This document shows, in pieces, positions 26,117-33,932 of a DNA stretch of 64,000 bases (within the stretch, counting starts at the first letter, position 1; the number at the start of each line of letters is the position of its first letter). The DNA lies in NCBI RefSeq assembly GCF_030406325.1, contig NZ_JAUEQY010000001.1, positions 124,001 through 188,000 on the forward strand. The letters run 5' to 3'. This DNA is from Actinomadura sp. DC4 (GTDB lineage Bacteria; Actinomycetota; Actinomycetes; Streptosporangiales; Streptosporangiaceae). The position numbers were made by a program, and so were the translations under genes. The notes beneath the pieces are model-generated. The model ran no database searches. It was not told the DNA's origin and worked only from the letters and a program-made list of their open reading frames with translations.

Positions 26117-28522
26117 TCAGACCAGGTCCCACAGGCGTACCGCGGCGTCGTCGCCCGCCGTCGCCAGTGTGCGGCCGTCCGGGCTGAAGGCGATGGACTC
26201 GACCGTGCGTGTCCGGGCGTCGAGTCTTGTCGCCAGGGCGCCGGTGGTGGTGTTCCAGAGCAGGACCGCCGCGCCGCTCGCGCAGGCCAAGGTGCGGCCG
26301 TCGGGGCTGAAGGCGATGGCGTTCACCTGGCCGCCGAAGCGGGGGGCGGTGGGGCGGAAGCGGTGACCGGCGACGTCCCACAGGCGGACGCCCCGGCCAC
26401 CGGTGGCCAGCAGGCTGCCGTCCGGGCTGAAGGCCATCTCGCCGACCGTCGAGGTCAGTCCCGTCACGACGGCGGGGCGGGCGTTGCCTCTGGTGTCCCA
26501 GAGGCGTACGGCGCGGGTGCCCGCGGTGGCCAGGGTGCGGCCGCGCGGGCCGAAGGCCGCGGTCAGGAGAAGCTCCCCCTCGGTCGGCAGGGATCTCAGG
26601 CCGCGGTGGCCGGCGACGTTCCACAGCCGTACGTCGTCGCCGGCGGTCGCGAGGACGGCGCCGTCCGCGCTGAACGTCACCGCCCCGACGCCACGGCCGT
26701 GCGTGTCAAGTGTGGCGAGGGCCCGGCGGCCGGACGCGCTCCAGAGGATCACCTTCCCGTCGTACGCGCCGGTGGCGAGGGTCTTGCCGTCGGGGCTGAA
26801 CGCGGCGGCGTCGACCGTGTGCCGGTGCCCGGCGAGTGTGCCGGCGGGGCGGTGGCCCGCGACGTTCCAGAGCCGTACGGTCCGGTCCTGCCCGCCCGTG
26901 GCGATCGTCCGGCCGTCCGGGCTGAACGCCACGCTGAGTACCTGGCCTCGCCCCGCCGGCAGGGTCGCGGCCAGCCGGGGACGGGCCACGGGCGCGGCGG
27001 CGAGGCGCTCGTGCACCGTCGCCGCGTTGCCGAACGGTACGAGGGCGAGCGCGGCCAGGCAGACGACGGCCACCGTCGACCGCGCCCGCCGCCCCGGAGG
27101 ACGCGCGCCGGACGCCGGCCGGCCAGCCGCCCGCCGCCGCGAGCGCCGCCCCGGAGACTCGCCCCGCCGGCCCCGTACGCCCGGCACCCCGCGAGGTCCT
27201 GGAACGACGGCCGCAGACCGCCGGGCCGGGGGAGACACGCCGGACGCCGGGCCGACCGGCGTCCGCGGCTCGTCCCGGGCACCTGGCGCCCGCACGGGAG
27301 GGTCCGCGACGGAGGCCGCCGCAGACCGCGACCGCGCGTCCGGGCGGGCCGACTCCTGCGATTCGTCCGGAAGTCCCGGTGCGTCCGGCCCCCACCCGCC
27401 ACGGCGCCGAGCTCGCCGGCCCGGAGGACGCGAGCCGATCGCCGGCCGGGTCGGCGTCCGTGGTTCGTCCTGGGGATCCGGCGCGCGCACGGAAAGGTCT
27501 GCGGCCGGCGCAGACCGTGACCGCCGGTCCGGGCGGCCCGCGTCGGTCGTGAGGCGGGTCGGGTCCGGTGGGTCGGCCCGCCGGTCAAGGACGTCCGGCA
27601 CCCGCGCGCCACGGCGCCGGGACCGCCGGCCCGGCGGACGCGAGCCGGGCGCCGGGCCGGCGGTACCGGCGCGAGGGTCCCCGGCCGGCGGACGCGTGAG
27701 GCGGGCGCAGGCGGTGAGGAGGGCGGCGGCCTCCTCCGGGCTCATCCGGGACTCCACGTCCTTGCGCAGCAGGCCCTCGATGACAGGGGCCAGCGCGCCG
27801 GCGCGGCAGAGCGGGTGCGGCTCCTTCGTCAGGATCGCGTGGAACGTCGCGTTCGCGTTCGGGCCGCGGTACGCCCGCCGGCCCTCGACCGCGTAGAACA
27901 GCGTCGCGCCCAGGGACCACAGGTCCGACTCCGGGACGGCCGGTTCGCCCCGGGCGCGTTCGGGTGCCGTGTAGGACGGCGCGCCCATCACGATGCCCGA
28001 CTCCGTCAGCTCGTCGTCGCCCTCGATCCGGGCGATTCCGAAGTCGCCCAGCACCACCCGGTCCTCGCCGACGATCACGTTGCTCGGCTTGACGTCCCGG
28101 TGGAGCACCCCGGCGGCGTGCGCGGCGCGCAGGGCGTCGAGCAGGGACAGGCCGATCTCGGCCGTACGGGCCGGTGTCAGCGGGCCGTCCGCACGCACGA
28201 TCTGGCTCAGCGTGCGGCCCTGGACGAACTCCATGATGATCCACGGGACGCCCTCGTGCTCGACGATGTCATAGACGGTGACGACGCAGGGATGGCAGAG
28301 CCGGGCGGCCGACCTCGCCTCGCGCAGCGTGCGGGCGCGGTGCTCGTGGAGCTGTTCGGCGGTGTAGTGCGGCGGGAGGAAGAGCTGCTTGGCCGCCACG
28401 TCACGGTGGAGCCGTTGGTCGCGGGCCCGCCACACCACCGCGAACCCGCCCCTGCCGACCTGCTCGGTGAGGAGGTACTGCCCGGCGATCAGGCTCTCCC
28501 GCATGCCACGGACGATAACCAC
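26117..28522 (-). CDS. Membrane Ser/Thr protein kinase with C-terminal WD40 propeller
   Basis: A protein of about 801 residues. The N-terminal Hanks-type kinase (about 1-265) has GRGGFAVVWRARD, the lysine in VAAKQL, HRDVKPSNVIV and DFGIAR, all intact. An Arg/Pro-rich linker of about 220 residues with repeated GSRPPGRRxRRRG units leads to one transmembrane helix (TVAVVCLAALALVPFGNAA). Seven WD40 blades follow (SPDGRTLATxxxDxxVRLWD). The topology suggests a cytoplasmic kinase and an external sensor or docking propeller. The GTG at 28522 is chosen because GGAGG lies 7 bases upstream; an ATG at 28561 lacks a ribosome site. It is divergent from the cysteine dioxygenase unit. Confidence 0.9.
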   Translation of the reverse strand: MVIVRGMRESLIAGQYLLTEQVGRGGFAVVWRARDQRLHRDVAAKQLFLPPHYTAEQLHEHRARTLREARSAARLCHPCVVTVYDIVEHEGVPWIIMEFVQGRTLSQIVRADGPLTPARTAEIGLSLLDALRAAHAAGVLHRDVKPSNVIVGEDRVVLGDFGIARIEGDDELTESGIVMGAPSYTAPERARGEPAVPESDLWSLGATLFYAVEGRRAYRGPNANATFHAILTKEPHPLCRAGALAPVIEGLLRKDVESRMSPEEAAALLTACARLTRPPAGDPRAGTAGPAPGSRPPGRRSRRRGARVPDVLDRRADPPDPTRLTTDAGRPDRRSRSAPAADLSVRAPDPQDEPRTPTRPAIGSRPPGRRARRRGGWGPDAPGLPDESQESARPDARSRSAAASVADPPVRAPGARDEPRTPVGPASGVSPPARRSAAVVPGPRGVPGVRGRRGESPGRRSRRRAAGRPASGARPPGRRARSTVAVVCLAALALVPFGNAATVHERLAAAPVARPRLAATLPAGRGQVLSVAFSPDGRTIATGGQDRTVRLWNVAGHRPAGTLAGHRHTVDAAAFSPDGKTLATGAYDGKVILWSASGRRALATLDTHGRGVGAVTFSADGAVLATAGDDVRLWNVAGHRGLRSLPTEGELLLTAAFGPRGRTLATAGTRAVRLWDTRGNARPAVVTGLTSTVGEMAFSPDGSLLATGGRGVRLWDVAGHRFRPTAPRFGGQVNAIAFSPDGRTLACASGAAVLLWNTTTGALATRLDARTRTVESIAFSPDGRTLATAGDDAAVRLWDLV

Positions 28523-28654
28523 GACGGGGCCTCCGGCGGCGGATACTGCCGGACTCGGCATCGAAGAGTAACCGAACGGTCACCATGAAGCCGATCGGCG
28601 ATGATCTCTATGTTTCCAATTGACTTAGTAGGCAATGTGCTCCAAGCTGGGGGA

Positions 28655-28729
28655 ATGCTTCTCGGCGCCTCCCTTCACGCGCGCCTGCACGTCGACTTGC
28701 GGCGGCAGGCCAGCGCGCTGTGTCGGTGA
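28655..28729 (+). CDS. Cysteine-type leader peptide upstream of cysteine dioxygenase
   Basis: A 24-residue open frame starts with ATG behind GGGGG and stops at TGA 28727-28729. It encodes LHARLHVDLRRQASALCR at its end, the RxHVDLxRxASALC pattern of leader peptides found before sulfur and cysteine genes in actinomycetes. The penultimate codon is Cys (TGT). In mycobacteria, Cys-rich upstream frames act as cysteine-responsive attenuators. Here it ends 49 bp before the cysteine dioxygenase start, so a link between Cys-tRNA supply and expression of a cysteine-degrading enzyme is plausible. Confidence 0.8.
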   Translation: MLLGASLHARLHVDLRRQASALCR

Positions 28730-28778
28730 TCGGTTTTCCTCGCCGTTCGCCCGTGCACACCATCAGGAGAGACCGAGA

Positions 28779-29231
28779 ATGACCGCCGTCACCCTTACTT
28801 CCACCACGCCTCGCCTCGCCGAGATCGCCCGGTCGCTGGCCGAGCGGCCGGACGAGTGGCTGCACCGCGTCCGGCTGAGCGCCGACGGCCGCTGGTACGA
28901 GCGCCTGCACCACGACGACGACCACGAGGTGTGGCTCATCAGCTGGCTGCCCGGCCAGGCCACCGGCTTCCATGACCACGGAGAGTCCGAGGGCGCCTTC
29001 ACCGTCGTCCTGGGCAGCCTCGAGGAGCGCGAGCCCGGCAGCGAGCGTACGGTCGGCGTCGGCGAGTCCTGCGCCTTCGGGCGCGACTACATCCACGACG
29101 TGCGCAACACCTCGGCCGCCCCGGCGGTCAGCGTGCACGTCTACTCCCCGCCGCTCAGCACGATGCGGCGCTACGAGGAGACCGCCGACGGCCTCGTGGA
29201 GGTCGCCGTGGAGCAGACCGAGGATTGGTGA
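28779..29231 (+). CDS. Cysteine dioxygenase (cupin)
   Basis: Predicted to oxidise L-cysteine to cysteine sulfinate with O2 at a non-haem iron. The product is 150 residues, a bacterial type I cysteine dioxygenase. The 3-His iron site can be placed at H65 and H67 (GFHDHGES) and H106 (DYIHDV). The ATG at 28779 follows AGGAGAG; the longer upstream frame runs through the leader peptide and is not used. A related thiol (3-mercaptopropionate) cannot be excluded as substrate, but the leader peptide favours cysteine. Confidence 0.9.
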   Translation: MTAVTLTSTTPRLAEIARSLAERPDEWLHRVRLSADGRWYERLHHDDDHEVWLISWLPGQATGFHDHGESEGAFTVVLGSLEEREPGSERTVGVGESCAFGRDYIHDVRNTSAAPAVSVHVYSPPLSTMRRYEETADGLVEVAVEQTEDW

Positions 29232-29267
29232 CGGCGCGTCATCGGCCGGTGCCGGACGCGGCAGCGA

Positions 29268-29395
29268 TTTTCGGTTTTCCGATAAGGGTCCGATTCGTAT
29301 GAGTTGCCACCAGGGTGACTAATGTGGTGCCATTTACCTTCTCGGGAAGATCTTGCTCCAGGTAGTGCCTCAGTGCACGCGTGAAAAACCGAAAA
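29268..29395 (+). promoter_or_regulatory. Long-range inverted repeat masking the cvnA2 ribosome site
   Basis: TTTTCGGTTTT at 29268-29278 is exactly complementary to AAAACCGAAAA at 29385-29395. The right arm covers part of the AAAAGG ribosome site that lies 5-6 bases before the cvnA2 ATG (29403). In an mRNA beginning before 29268 the two arms could pair and block translation of conservon 2. The left arm also has a small local hairpin (TCGG-TTTT-CCGA) as an alternative fold. Confidence 0.4.
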
Positions 29396-29402
29396 GGCTG
29401 TC

Positions 29403-31697
29403 ATGGCTTCCAACAGGCACTCGGCAAGGCGGTCGCTGCGGCTGAGATTGTTGGTGCTCCTTCTGGTCCCGCTGCTGTCCCTCGCCGCGGTCTGGGCCTT
29501 CGCCGCCTACCTCGCCAGTCGTGACGCGCTCAGCAAGTACGAGGCTTCGACCACGTACGACAGGGTCGGGTTGCCCGGCACCGCACTGATCGCCGCGTTG
29601 GAACAAGAGCGTTCCGCGGCGGCCGTGTCGGTGGCCACGGTCGGCCAGAATCACGGCGAGGTCGCCGCCGCGCGGACGACCACGGACGCGGCGCAGGCCG
29701 CGTTCCGCCGGTCGGCGCTGTCGGACTCGGCGCGGCGGACGATGAGCGGCACCACGAAGCAGCGCCTCGACGAGCTTCTGCGCAAGCTCGACGGGCTGAC
29801 CGACGTGCGCTCGCGCATCGACGGCGGCGCCGTGGACACGCTGGGCGCGGTCAATGAGTACAACGCCGTCGCGGATGCACTTTTGCGCCTTTTCGGAAGT
29901 GTTGTCCTAATTAATGATCCGCTGATCTACCAGCAGGGCACCGCGATCGTCGACGTGAGCACCGCGTATGAGTTCATGTTGCGGGACAACGCGCTCGTCA
30001 CGGCGGCGCTGGCCGGCCGCGTGCACAGACTCTCCAACCCGGAGTTCATCCAGTTCAGGCAGAACGCGGACAACGGCCGCCTGCTGTTCGACACCGGGCT
30101 TGCCGTCATGAAGCCGAGCCTGCGCGGCGCCCTGGACGAGCTCGCCGCCTCCACGGAGTTCCGCGACTTCCGCACCCTGGAGGAGACGATCGCCGAGGGC
30201 GGCGCGCGGGCGTCGCTGGCGCCCAGGGCGGAGCGCTGGCGCTCCAGCGTCACGCCGCTGGCGACGACCTGGTCCCAGGCGACCAACCAGGCCGGCGCCG
30301 TCCTCACCGCCGAGGCCAAGCCGATCGGCGACCGGATCATGTACACGCTCTACGCCGCGGCCGGATTCGGCCTGCTGGCCGTCGCGCTGTCGATCGCGGT
30401 CTCGATCCTGTTCGGCCGCACCCTGGCGCGCGAGCTCATCGGCCTGCAGCGGGCCGCCCTCGTCGTGGCCGGCGAGCGGCTCCCGAACGTGATCAGGCGG
30501 CTCAGGGCCGGCGAGAAGGTCAACGTCGACGCCGAGGTACCACCGGTCACGGCCGGGAAGAGCAGCGAGGTGACACGGGTCGCCGAGGCCCTGACCACGC
30601 TGCAGCGCACCGCGATCGAGTCGGCCGTCGGCGAGGCGAAGCTGCGGCAGGGCATCAACCAGGTCTTCCTCAACCTCGCCTGGCGGAGCCAGTCGTTGCT
30701 GCACCGGCAGCTCAGCATGCTCGACACGATGGAGAAGGAGGCGTCCGACCCGGACGCCCTCGAAGACCTGTTCGCCCTCGACCACCTCACCACCCGCATG
30801 CGCCGCCACGCCGAGGGCCTGGTGATCCTGTCCGGCGCCGCGCCGGCCCGCGGGTGGCACAACCCGGTCGCCGTCCGCGACATCCTCCGCGGCGCGATCG
30901 CCGAGGTCGAGGAGTACACGCGCGTCATCGTCGACTCGGCCGCGCCCGCCGCGCTGGACGGCAGCGTCGTCGCCGACATCACCCACCTCGTGGCCGAGCT
31001 CATCGAGAACGCCACGACCTTCTCGCCCCCGCCGACCCACGTGCACGTCCGCGGCGAGCTCGCCGCGAACGGCTACGGGATCGAGATCGAGGACCGCGGC
31101 ATCGGGATGAACGACGAGGAGCTCGCCGACGCCAACCGGCGGCTGGAGCATCCTCCGGAGTTCGACTCGGCCGACGGTGACCGGCTCGGCCTGTTCATCG
31201 TCGGGCGGCTCGCCGAGCGGCACGGCATCGACGTGCACATCCTGACCTCGCCGTACGGTGGCGTCCGCGCGACCATACTGATCCCGCTCGACTACATCGC
31301 CAAGGACGACGGCGCCGAGTACGAGCAGACCTGGGTCGATGAGCCCGGCCCGCCGCCGTGGCAGGCGTGGGAGTCCAACCCGGTCCGGCCGGGATCGATC
31401 CCCGGTCCGGTGGAGCCCGGCCCGGCGTACATCACCGGACCGACGCGGATGCCCGGTCCGGAGCTCGAACCCGTGTCCGAGTCCGAGGACTATCCGGACG
31501 ACGCGTCGGCGCCCGAGCTGCCCCAGCGCATTCGCCAGGCGAGCCTGGCCCCGCAACTGCGCGCCGCGACGCCGGCACGCACACCGTCGGGTACGAGCCC
31601 GGCGACCACCCGGCCGCCGGAGGAGACCCGTTCGCTGATGTCCTCGCTTCAGCAGGGCTGGCAACGCGGGCGCGAAGAAGAGGATCCCGACGAGTGA
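29403..31697 (+). CDS. Conservon 2 sensor kinase-like protein, CvnA-like
   Basis: A 764-residue membrane protein with the same architecture as the conservon 1 homologue. It has an N-terminal helix (LRLLVLLLVPLLSLAAVWAFAAYLA), an extracellular nitrate/nitrite sensor-type helical domain, a second helix near 315-340, a HAMP-like segment, and a GHKL ATPase with N-box LVAELIENATTFSPP and EIEDRGIGMNDEEL. The tail is a Pro-rich, acidic linker of about 130 residues. The ATG at 29403 follows AAAAGG. It is the first gene of a four-gene operon on the plus strand. Confidence 0.9.
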   Translation: MASNRHSARRSLRLRLLVLLLVPLLSLAAVWAFAAYLASRDALSKYEASTTYDRVGLPGTALIAALEQERSAAAVSVATVGQNHGEVAAARTTTDAAQAAFRRSALSDSARRTMSGTTKQRLDELLRKLDGLTDVRSRIDGGAVDTLGAVNEYNAVADALLRLFGSVVLINDPLIYQQGTAIVDVSTAYEFMLRDNALVTAALAGRVHRLSNPEFIQFRQNADNGRLLFDTGLAVMKPSLRGALDELAASTEFRDFRTLEETIAEGGARASLAPRAERWRSSVTPLATTWSQATNQAGAVLTAEAKPIGDRIMYTLYAAAGFGLLAVALSIAVSILFGRTLARELIGLQRAALVVAGERLPNVIRRLRAGEKVNVDAEVPPVTAGKSSEVTRVAEALTTLQRTAIESAVGEAKLRQGINQVFLNLAWRSQSLLHRQLSMLDTMEKEASDPDALEDLFALDHLTTRMRRHAEGLVILSGAAPARGWHNPVAVRDILRGAIAEVEEYTRVIVDSAAPAALDGSVVADITHLVAELIENATTFSPPPTHVHVRGELAANGYGIEIEDRGIGMNDEELADANRRLEHPPEFDSADGDRLGLFIVGRLAERHGIDVHILTSPYGGVRATILIPLDYIAKDDGAEYEQTWVDEPGPPPWQAWESNPVRPGSIPGPVEPGPAYITGPTRMPGPELEPVSESEDYPDDASAPELPQRIRQASLAPQLRAATPARTPSGTSPATTRPPEETRSLMSSLQQGWQRGREEEDPDE

Positions 31698-32134
31698 GTT
31701 CCTTTCAGGGCAGAGAGCCGACGCTCGACACGACCGGTGAGCTGAGCTGGTTGCTGGACGACCTCGTCACCCGTGTCGCGCTGGTGCGGCAGGCGATGAT
31801 CCTGTCCGGCGACGGCATAGCGATGGGCATGTCCCGGGGGATCACCTCCGCGGACTCCGAGCACCTGGCCGCGCTCGCGGCCGGCTTCCACAGCCTGGCG
31901 CGCAGCGTCAGCGATACGTTCGGCGGCGGGGGAATCCGCCAGACGGTCGTCGAGCTGGAGTCGGCGTTCTTGTTCGTGATGACGGCGGGGGACGGCTCCT
32001 GCCTCGCCGTGCTCGCGGGAGGCGAGGCCAACATCGGTGTCATCGCGTACGAGATGACCAGGCTGGTCAAGCGGGTGCGCCGGCATCTCGCCACCGCGCC
32101 GAGGTCGGCGGGTGGGACACCGGGCAGGGGATGA
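31694..32134 (+). CDS. Conservon 2 roadblock/LC7 protein, CvnB-like
   Basis: A 146-residue roadblock/LC7 protein with LSWLLDDLVTRVALVRQAMILSGDG at the N-terminus, LAALAAGFHSLARSVSDTFGGG in the middle and EANIGVIAYEMTRLVKRV near the end. The GTG start at 31694 overlaps the cvnA2 stop (GTGA), which rules out the longer frame beginning at 31358. It is the expected partner of the CvnD-like GTPase two genes down. Confidence 0.92.
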   Translation: MSSFQGREPTLDTTGELSWLLDDLVTRVALVRQAMILSGDGIAMGMSRGITSADSEHLAALAAGFHSLARSVSDTFGGGGIRQTVVELESAFLFVMTAGDGSCLAVLAGGEANIGVIAYEMTRLVKRVRRHLATAPRSAGGTPGRG

Positions 32135-32140
32135 TCATCG

Positions 32141-32515
32141 GTGCACGAGCCCAGACGGCGGTGGTTCGACGACGCCGCGGGGCCGTTCGTACGGCCCTAT
32201 GCCGTCACGCGGGGGCGGACGCGCTCGGAGGGGGAGCCGCTGGATCTGATCGCCACGGTCATGGGGTCCCCGCCGTCGACGGCGGACCGCATGTGGCTGG
32301 AACCAGAACATCTGCGGCTGCTGGCACGATGCCGGCAGCCGATCACGGTCGCCGATCTGGCCTCGGACATGGACCTGCCTCTCGGGGTCGTCCGCGTCCT
32401 GCTCGGCGACCTGAGGGAACGCGAGCTCATCAGGGTGAGCTCGCCGACCCCGTCCGAATACGATCGCGACGAAGCGGTACTCCGCATGGTGCTGGATGAG
32501 CTCAACTCTCTTTGA
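32141..32515 (+). CDS. Conservon 2 DUF742 protein, CvnC-like
   Basis: A 124-residue DUF742 protein, shorter than the conservon 1 copy because it lacks the acidic N-terminal tail. Core segments are WFDDAAGPFVRPYAVTRGR at the N-terminus, LARCRQPITVADLASDMDL leading into LGVVRVLLGDLRERELIRV, and DELNSL at the C-terminus. The GTG start at 32141 follows AGGGG. It overlaps cvnD2 by 20 bp. Confidence 0.9.
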   Translation: MHEPRRRWFDDAAGPFVRPYAVTRGRTRSEGEPLDLIATVMGSPPSTADRMWLEPEHLRLLARCRQPITVADLASDMDLPLGVVRVLLGDLRERELIRVSSPTPSEYDRDEAVLRMVLDELNSL

Positions 32516-33092
32516 CAGGACGCCCGACGCCCAGCCCATGGCGATCAAGATTTTGATCGCCGGGGGTTTCGGTGCGGGCAAGACGACTCTCGTCGGCACT
32601 GCCAGCGAGATCCGGCCGTTGCGCACGGAAACCTCGTTCAGCGAGGCCGGGCGTGCCGTCGACGACACCTCCGGAATGGCCTCCAAGGAGTCCACGACGG
32701 TGGCGATGGACTTCGGCCGCATCACGTTCCAGAGCAACATCGTGCTCTATCTGTTCGGCACGCCCGGGCAGAAGCGCTTCTGGTTCATGTGGGACGGCCT
32801 GGCCCGCGGCGCGGTCGGCGCGATCGTGCTCGCCGACACACGGCGGCTGACGGACTGCTTCGGCGCGATCGACTTCTTCGAGCAGCGCGGCACGCCGTTC
32901 GTCGTGGCGGTCAACTGCTTCGACGACGCCCCGAGATACGGCCCGGCGCGCATCCGCGTGGCGCTCGACCTCGACCCGGGTGTGCCGATCGTGCTGTGCG
33001 ACGTGCGCCAGCGGGAGTCCGCCATCCAGGTGCTCATCTCGATCGTCGAGCACGCGATGCGCATGAAGGCCAGCGGCTCCGCGGCGCGCTGA
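32496..33092 (+). CDS. Conservon 2 GTPase, CvnD-like
   Basis: A 198-residue small GTPase with P-loop LIAGGFGAGKTTLVG, MDFGRI, LFGTPGQKRFWFMWDG and VAVNCFDDA, parallel to the conservon 1 GTPase. The canonical NKxD is again replaced by NCFD. The N-terminal 16 residues differ fully from the paralogue. It ends the operon; no P450 gene follows, unlike some Streptomyces conservons. Confidence 0.92.
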   Translation: MSSTLFDRTPDAQPMAIKILIAGGFGAGKTTLVGTASEIRPLRTETSFSEAGRAVDDTSGMASKESTTVAMDFGRITFQSNIVLYLFGTPGQKRFWFMWDGLARGAVGAIVLADTRRLTDCFGAIDFFEQRGTPFVVAVNCFDDAPRYGPARIRVALDLDPGVPIVLCDVRQRESAIQVLISIVEHAMRMKASGSAAR

Positions 33093-33359
33093 CCCCCGCA
33101 CGTGGGCCCCGGCGCGGGCGACCGATATCCCGTACGGCGGCGGACCGGATCCGGCTCCTGCCGGTCTAATTCGATCTTGAGTGCTTACATGATCGGGATT
33201 ACCGCCGTTTCTATGAACGATCACCAAATTGTCTGATCGATTTCCTAGGCAACGAGGGATTCGATACTGTTCATACCTCTTTGCAACAGCCCACGTGCGT
33301 GTGGACCAGGGTCCTTGTGATCTTTCTCCCCCAGCTGTGACTCACGAAAGGACGCCACC

Positions 33360-33440
33360 GTGGGAACAGTGCCCCCTGCCGCATTGCCGCGACGATGCGT
33401 CGACGACGATTCGCCTACGACCATGGGCGCGGACTCATGA
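33360..33440 (+). CDS. Small upstream ORF coupled to the zinc-motif membrane protein
   Basis: A 26-codon frame starts with GTG behind AAAGGA (spacing about 8). Its TGA overlaps the ATG of the next gene as ATGA. It has no recognisable family. The overlap and good ribosome site suggest it is translated and delivers ribosomes to the downstream gene, whose own start lacks a clear site. It may have no function as a peptide. Confidence 0.45.
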   Translation: MGTVPPAALPRRCVDDDSPTTMGADS

Positions 33441-33913
33441 TCGTCTCGATCGTGATCCTCCCGCTGGCCCTTCTCACCCTCGTCCCGGTCATGGCGATCC
33501 GCCGCCGCGACGGCGCCTCAGGGGGCGCCGCCTGGCGATATCCGGAGTCGATGACGGTCAACCTGGCCGCCGAGGCCGAGGAGTATCTCGCCTGGCTGGC
33601 CGACCATCACTGGCCCGACGACGAGTACCTCGATCTCGAGCGCGACTGGCGGTCCGACCTCGATCCGTTCGAGGACCACCCCGTGTGCCCCGGCTGCCAC
33701 CAGCCCGGGAACGACGTTTGGCCCTGCCACGAGTGCGGCCTGACGATGCACTCGAGTTGCGGCTACGGAATGCGGCGGAAAAAGATCTCCAAGCCCTACC
33801 GGACGCGTGACATGGGAGCCGAGTCGGTCATCGCCGAATGGCTGTGCAATCGCTGCGCCTCCATCGTCGGGCTCGATGTCGATCGAGGCGACGAGAAGGG
33901 TCGCGCCCAGTAA
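33437..33913 (+). CDS. Membrane-anchored protein with PHD-finger-like zinc motif
   Basis: A 158-residue protein. The N-terminus is a single transmembrane helix (IVSIVILPLALLTLVPVMAI), followed by an acidic region rich in Asp, Glu and Trp. The C-terminal half has eight zinc ligands spaced as C84-x2-C87-x9-C97-x2-C100-x4-H105-x2-C108-x28-C137-x2-C140, with W135 two residues before C137. This C4HC3 layout with a W-x-C-x2-C ending is that of a PHD finger, a histone-tail reader in eukaryotes. Its role in a bacterium is unknown. ATG at 33437 is preferred for the ATGA overlap; an in-frame ATG at 33395 is possible. It converges on the FGGY kinase gene 19 bp away. Confidence 0.7.
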   Translation: MIVSIVILPLALLTLVPVMAIRRRDGASGGAAWRYPESMTVNLAAEAEEYLAWLADHHWPDDEYLDLERDWRSDLDPFEDHPVCPGCHQPGNDVWPCHECGLTMHSSCGYGMRRKKISKPYRTRDMGAESVIAEWLCNRCASIVGLDVDRGDEKGRAQ

Positions 33914-33932
33914 CAACGCCGGATTCCGGACA

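Noticed and set aside
29907-31664. 585-codon minus-strand frame opposite cvnA2
   Set aside because: Shadow of the conservon gene.
33093-33359. Possible leader peptide or riboswitch before the PHD-like gene
   Set aside because: The gap is A+T-rich and likely holds a promoter, but no conserved leader pattern or recognisable riboswitch core was found.
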